In this document: positions 61,501 through 64,000 of the stretch, one piece after another
Position numbering within the stretch: position 1 is the first letter of the stretch
Layout: each line of letters begins with the position of its first letter
DNA from: Euzebya sp.
GTDB lineage: Bacteria; Actinomycetota; Nitriliruptoria; Euzebyales; Euzebyaceae
Direction: 5' to 3'
Assembly (NCBI RefSeq): GCF_964222135.1
Contig: NZ_CAXQBR010000001.1
Coordinates: forward strand, 35,670 to 99,669
Length of the DNA: 64,000 nucleotides
The notes under the pieces: model-generated
Seen by the model: the letters and a program-made list of their open reading frames with translations, nothing else
Databases searched by the model: none
What the model was told of the DNA's origin: nothing
Made by a program: the position numbers and the translations under genes

Positions 61501-62631
61501 CACGTCGACAACTACGTCGACCCCGAGTCCGAGGACGGGAGCTGGCACTTCGCCTACGACTGCCTCGACCTCGAGGTGCTCGAGATGGCCGGCGACGAGG
61601 GCGAGGAGCGCGCGGACGACCTGACCGCCACCGTCGAGGTGACGCGCGGCAGCGGCTGCGCCGAGCGCGACTACGGCTACGAGCAGTTCGATCTGGACGT
61701 CCAGCGCCTGGCCGGCCCCGGTCGCGTGCAGACCGCGGTCGAGGTCTCGAAGGCGGCGCACCCCGACGGCGCCACCACGGCGCTGATCGCCCGCGCCGGT
61801 GACTTCCCCGACGCGCTGGCGGCCGCTCCGCTCGCCACGGCCGTCGACGGCCCGGTGCTGCTGACCGACTCCGCCTCGTTGGCCCCGGAGGTCGACGCGG
61901 AGCTGGAGCGCCTCGGGGTCGAGCAGGTCTACCTGCTCGGCGGCACATCGGCGCTCTCGCCCGCGGTGGAGGACGCCCTGGGCGGCTACGAGGTCACCCG
62001 GCTGGCGGGCGAGGGGCGCGTGCAGACGGCCGCGGCGGTCGCCCGTGAGCTCGCCAGGCTCACCGGTGGCGTCGACTCCGCCGTCGTCGTCCGCAGCGAC
62101 CAGTTCGCGGACGCCCTGGCCTCGTCCAACCTCGCCGTCCCCGGCCGGGACCCGATCGTGCTTACCGGCACCGACGGGCTCGACGCCGACGCGGCGGCCG
62201 TGCTCGACGAGCTCGTCCCCGACGGCGCCACGGTCTTCCTCGCCGGTGGCACCGCGGCGCTGTCCGAGCAGGTCGCCGCCGACGTGGCCGACGCGGGCTT
62301 CGACGGCCGACGGCTGGCCGGCGCGAGCCGCTTCGCCACCGCCCAGGCCATCACCCGCGCCGCGCTCAACCGGTCCGGGTCGTCGTTCTCCACCGCGGTG
62401 CTCGCGAGCGGCGCGGACTTCCCCGACGCCCTGACCGCCGGCCCGGCCGCCGCCCAGCTCGGTGGCCTGCTGGTCCTGGTCGACCCGACCACGTTGGACG
62501 GCTCCCCGGAGTCCCGGACCCTCCTCGCGACCAACGCCGGCTCCCTCCGCCGGCTGTACGTCGCGGGCGGCACCGCCGCGGTGTCCGAGGGGCTGGTCGG
62601 CGAGGTGCTGACCGCCCTCGGTGCGGACTGA
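58516..62631 (+). CDS. Secreted M6-family metalloprotease with three cell-wall-binding repeats
   Basis: This large exported protein has 1371 residues. A Sec signal ends near AAQPADPP (cut about residue 23). An N-terminal beta-rich region (about 30-265) precedes a metalloprotease domain of the M6/immune inhibitor A type. Its zinc site is HEYGH (His576-His580), with YGTWNLMAS downstream as the expected third-ligand region. NDFDTDKDGVVD (near 455) is a Ca2+ loop. A jelly-roll-like segment with GWFIDDVAV follows. Three CWB2 repeats (about 1058-1370; RLAGPGRVQTA, RLAGEGRVQTA, RLAGASRFATA) anchor it to wall polymer. Function as a surface or secreted protease is likely; prey or substrate is unknown. 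Confidence 0.9.
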   Translation: MRRTLLLSALLALLCTVIPPVAAQPADPPADVVVAGFEPVAVARPGEAVQVAGVLGEGQAGDDAPSFLSTGVRLALHGPDGQVVDLGTATSGEDGAFAVDIPADVTAQIAPGERTGWRETWAVRATTADGRAVAGAAPVTFAQEAGVQLDYDFTSSVGWVKPGEAYPARVILSNFDAAASGPHTVTIAPVDGTTVTEVRSATGTASLAADGSVTWTVDELAAAADAGPTRAVLVVESVADTTGQDPQIVWKDLSATAVLDGGQPATAHGPKVIPPDERYDTARYGDRPFPVVPVDFTDFSHLEEHDAARLDEIVNSPEFEGSTFNLFQEMSYGQLFPDGLVPSAGIETADFAYEGTDGEGIDFHTAQVPPPNTCTGVHTPEAAGTPLYPERITDGWYQLPGTTGYYGQDSGGSAVLPALGVPVPASIDDGCGDTGKAVYDAAAIADPEIDYNDFDTDKDGVVDFFMMIFVGCGGNGASQLAAGADCTHGPVPGAPYDNLWPHSSTLEAGFRDAETGLSGYISDDRLTDLEGNLLFYTDETYTTLTTEDTGLPAYVRVGPYNVNPETVFDAASVISHEYGHSLGLPDFYSNGGLDLYGTWNLMASDYSQHMDAYGRQELGWVVPTEIPEGTSELEMVGSKTDINRIEWVTPDGEPYVLEGPDVHNGQMYRAGLPSRILIDPALVENGASPSHVWWSTSGNDYACPSSPNSRALDIRLPQLADVEPGTPVELSFASLFHIEWDFDYGFVMVTTDDGESYTALESQAGFTTPATQNPNNVACQAEFGNGITGTTQSHEDGSVEVDRLLGSYPENDGFATDTYDLSEYAGQEGVVLRFAYVTDVGLAEPGWFIDDVAVTADGEELYASDFEDGPDDPLIFNGGCDPDSGLGTAPICSDGFTYVSATDGAPQDHAYYLELRDRSGFDLDGYGQSDRGEITWTPGLSLGYTDEAYSYGNVSNSEHPGQHVLDAVPEPGSTSPDLDDAAFNAGEAYSDGGDGHVDNYVDPESEDGSWHFAYDCLDLEVLEMAGDEGEERADDLTATVEVTRGSGCAERDYGYEQFDLDVQRLAGPGRVQTAVEVSKAAHPDGATTALIARAGDFPDALAAAPLATAVDGPVLLTDSASLAPEVDAELERLGVEQVYLLGGTSALSPAVEDALGGYEVTRLAGEGRVQTAAAVARELARLTGGVDSAVVVRSDQFADALASSNLAVPGRDPIVLTGTDGLDADAAAVLDELVPDGATVFLAGGTAALSEQVAADVADAGFDGRRLAGASRFATAQAITRAALNRSGSSFSTAVLASGADFPDALTAGPAAAQLGGLLVLVDPTTLDGSPESRTLLATNAGSLRRLYVAGGTAAVSEGLVGEVLTALGAD

Positions 62632-62637
62632 CCGGGG

Positions 62638-62643
62638 TAGGCT
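62638..62643 (+). promoter_or_regulatory. Leaderless-type -10 box TAGGCT
   Basis: TAGGCT ends 9 nt before the ATG at 62653; no ribosome-binding site is present. Confidence 0.5.
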
Positions 62644-62652
62644 CGGCCGGCG

Positions 62653-63639
62653 ATGCGGAGGATCCTGGTCACCGGCAGCGCGGGGCACCTGGGGGAGGGG
62701 CTGGTCCGGGTCCTGCGCGAACGCGGTGACGAGGTCGTCGGGCTGGACCTGCTCGCGTCGGGGCACACCGACGTGGTCGGGTCGATCACCGACGTGGACC
62801 TGGTCCGGGACGCGGTCGCCGGGGTCGACGCGGTCATCCACACCGCGACCCTGCACAAGCCCCACGTCGCCACCCACTCCCGCCAGGACTTCGTGGACAC
62901 CAACGTCACCGGCACCCTCACCCTGCTCGAGGCCGCGGTGGCCGCCGGCGTCGGGGCGTTCGTCCTGACGTCGACGACCAGCGCGTTCGGCCGCGCGCTG
63001 TCGCCGGGTCCGGACCAGCCGGCGGCGTGGATCACCGAGGACGTCGAGGGGGTGCCGAAGAACGTCTACGGCGTCACCAAGACCGCGGCGGAGGACCTCG
63101 GTGAGCTGGTCCACCGCGACCACGGCCTGCCCGTCGTGGTGCTGCGCACCTCCCGGTTCTTCCCAGAGGCCGACGACGACCCGGCGGTCCGCTCCCGCTT
63201 CGACGACGACAACCTCAAGGCCGTCGAGTACCTGCACCGGCGGGTCGCGCTCGAGGACGTCGTCGACGCCCACCTCCTCGCCGTCGAGCGCGCCGCGGAC
63301 CTGGGGTTCGACCGGTTCGTCATCAGCGCGACCACCCCGTTCACCCGGGTGGACGCGCCCGCGCTGCGCCACGACCTCGCGGGCGTGCTCGACCGCCGCC
63401 TCCCGGCCTGGCGCGCGGCGTTCGACCAGCTCGGCTGGACGCTCCCGGCCGGCCTCGACCGGGTGTACGACAACGCGCGCGCACGAGCGCAGCTGGGCTG
63501 GTCACCGCGGTGGGACGTCGGCGCGATCCTCGACCGCGCCGCCGCCGGCGACGGCGTCCGCACACCCCTCTCGCAGGTGGTCGGGGCGAAGGGCTACCAC
63601 CCGGGTGGTCTGGTGGACGGCATGTACCGGACGGGCTGA
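62653..63639 (+). CDS. NAD-dependent epimerase/dehydratase (extended SDR)
   Basis: This 328-residue Rossmann protein has the NAD-binding GSAGHLGEG near the N-terminus, the acidic residue ending beta 2 (GLDLLA), and the catalytic YGVTK (Tyr/Lys) with LTSTTSAFG supplying serine or threonine. It is an extended SDR of the sugar-epimerase type; the substrate, perhaps a nucleotide sugar, is not certain. A TAGGCT box and no ribosome-binding site suggest its own leaderless transcript after the large protease gene. Confidence 0.9.
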   Translation: MRRILVTGSAGHLGEGLVRVLRERGDEVVGLDLLASGHTDVVGSITDVDLVRDAVAGVDAVIHTATLHKPHVATHSRQDFVDTNVTGTLTLLEAAVAAGVGAFVLTSTTSAFGRALSPGPDQPAAWITEDVEGVPKNVYGVTKTAAEDLGELVHRDHGLPVVVLRTSRFFPEADDDPAVRSRFDDDNLKAVEYLHRRVALEDVVDAHLLAVERAADLGFDRFVISATTPFTRVDAPALRHDLAGVLDRRLPAWRAAFDQLGWTLPAGLDRVYDNARARAQLGWSPRWDVGAILDRAAAGDGVRTPLSQVVGAKGYHPGGLVDGMYRTG

Positions 63640-63663
63640 GGGCCCACCCATCGACACCTGGGG

Positions 63664-64000
63664 TCAGGGCCACTCGTCGCGGAGCAGCCCCTCGACGGTG
63701 CGGGCGACGACGGTGATCGGCCGTCCGCGGCGGATGAGCGACCGCAGCTCCAGGCGGCGGGACGGGCTGCCCAGCTCGGAGGCGGCCCTGCCCAGCGCGC
63801 GGCCGGCCGCGGTCAGCGTGCGCTCCTCCGGCGCCAGGCCGACCAGGGCCTCGAGCAGCTGGCGCTCGGAGTCCGGCAGGCGCTCGAGTGCCCGCTCGGC
63901 GTGGTGGCGCATCTCGCCGCGCGCCACCTCGACGGCGGCGCAGACGTCATCGAGGTCGATCACCGGACCGTCGCCCGCGTCCCACGCCGCCTTGCCGACC
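63664..64000 (-). CDS. C-terminal part of a probable AAA ATPase with winged helix (cut by window edge)
   Basis: The frame is open to the last base of the window, so the start lies beyond it; 111 residues are visible. The run KAAWDAGDGPVIDLDDVCAA and the following LPDSERQLLEALVGLAP resemble the end of AAA-type ATPases that have a C-terminal winged-helix domain (SPSRRLELRSLIRRG as its recognition part). The nucleotide-binding region is outside. A GTG at 63963 could start a short protein, but the homologous-looking residues upstream of it argue against that. Function is unknown. Confidence 0.5.
   Translation of the reverse strand, partial: VGKAAWDAGDGPVIDLDDVCAAVEVARGEMRHHAERALERLPDSERQLLEALVGLAPEERTLTAAGRALGRAASELGSPSRRLELRSLIRRGRPITVVARTVEGLLRDEWP

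Noticed and set aside
58348..63372. A minus-strand open frame of about 1670 codons opposite the protease gene
   Set aside because: It is the antisense shadow expected in 72 % GC coding DNA. Its translation is Val/Gly/Arg/Asp-rich low complexity with no domain, while the plus strand encodes a clear M6 protease.

Overview
The window is about 72 % GC chromosomal DNA from an actinomycete. The block mfd - peptidyl-prolyl isomerase - mazG - lacI-type regulator - eno - ftsB - DUF501 - ppx/gppA (1-9141) keeps the order known around enolase in Mycobacterium and Streptomyces. Other actinobacterial marks are a histidine phosphatase/DUF3090/SCO1664 trio, an NfeD/flotillin pair, a DUF501 protein and many genes that look leaderless. 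Cell-wall-binding repeat 2 domains and two complete glycine-betaine-type ABC importers suggest a salt-exposed, deep-branching actinomycete such as Nitriliruptoria (Euzebya-like). That placement is inference. No insertion sequence, phage gene, CRISPR array or replication origin was seen.

Layout. 1-9718: transcription-coupled repair, secretion folding, nucleotide clean-up, glycolysis, division and polyphosphate/ppGpp genes. 9719-15188: a membrane protein/XRE regulator pair, a HAD phosphatase, a siroheme nitrite/sulfite reductase, a thiamine-binding-type protein and an unusual NUDIX-YjeF fusion. 15202-20694: a USP-DUF389 membrane protein, an EAL-HDOD protein, a type I tRNA with anticodon UAA, a degenerate AidB-like protein and a NYN/OST-HTH protein. 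20739-24333: a NarL-type regulator, then PII and GlnD behind a GlnR-like box. 24554-32365: fumarase, the phosphatase trio, threonine deaminase and hydrolases. 32367-37459: ethylmalonyl-CoA mutase, flotillin, an nfeD gene broken by an in-frame TAG, and an acyltransferase. 37562-49925: an exonuclease/polymerase protein, a GGDEF-EAL protein, aldehyde dehydrogenase, S9 peptidase, alanine dehydrogenase, a DUF2236 oxygenase, a flavin monooxygenase and an ADP-ribose-type NUDIX. 50128-57184: two osmoprotectant ABC operons in tandem. 57222-64000: arginine deiminase, a large secreted M6 protease with cell-wall repeats, an SDR epimerase and the end of a probable AAA ATPase.

The genes form three loose themes. 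The nitrogen theme has PII and GlnD, the siroheme reductase, alanine dehydrogenase, threonine deaminase and arginine deiminase. The osmotic theme has ProVWX and OpuC-like importers with CBS-domain ATPases and a structured leader. The signalling and surface theme has two c-di-GMP-type proteins, the flotillin/NfeD pair and the wall-anchored protease.

Sequence-level oddities are an amber codon inside nfeD, a short-variable-arm UAA tRNA, repeated short tandem duplications at gene edges, a duplicated long hairpin after glnD, several palindromic operators, and a recurrent TAnnnT box 6-9 nt ahead of start codons. All functions come from reading motifs by eye; no database search was run.
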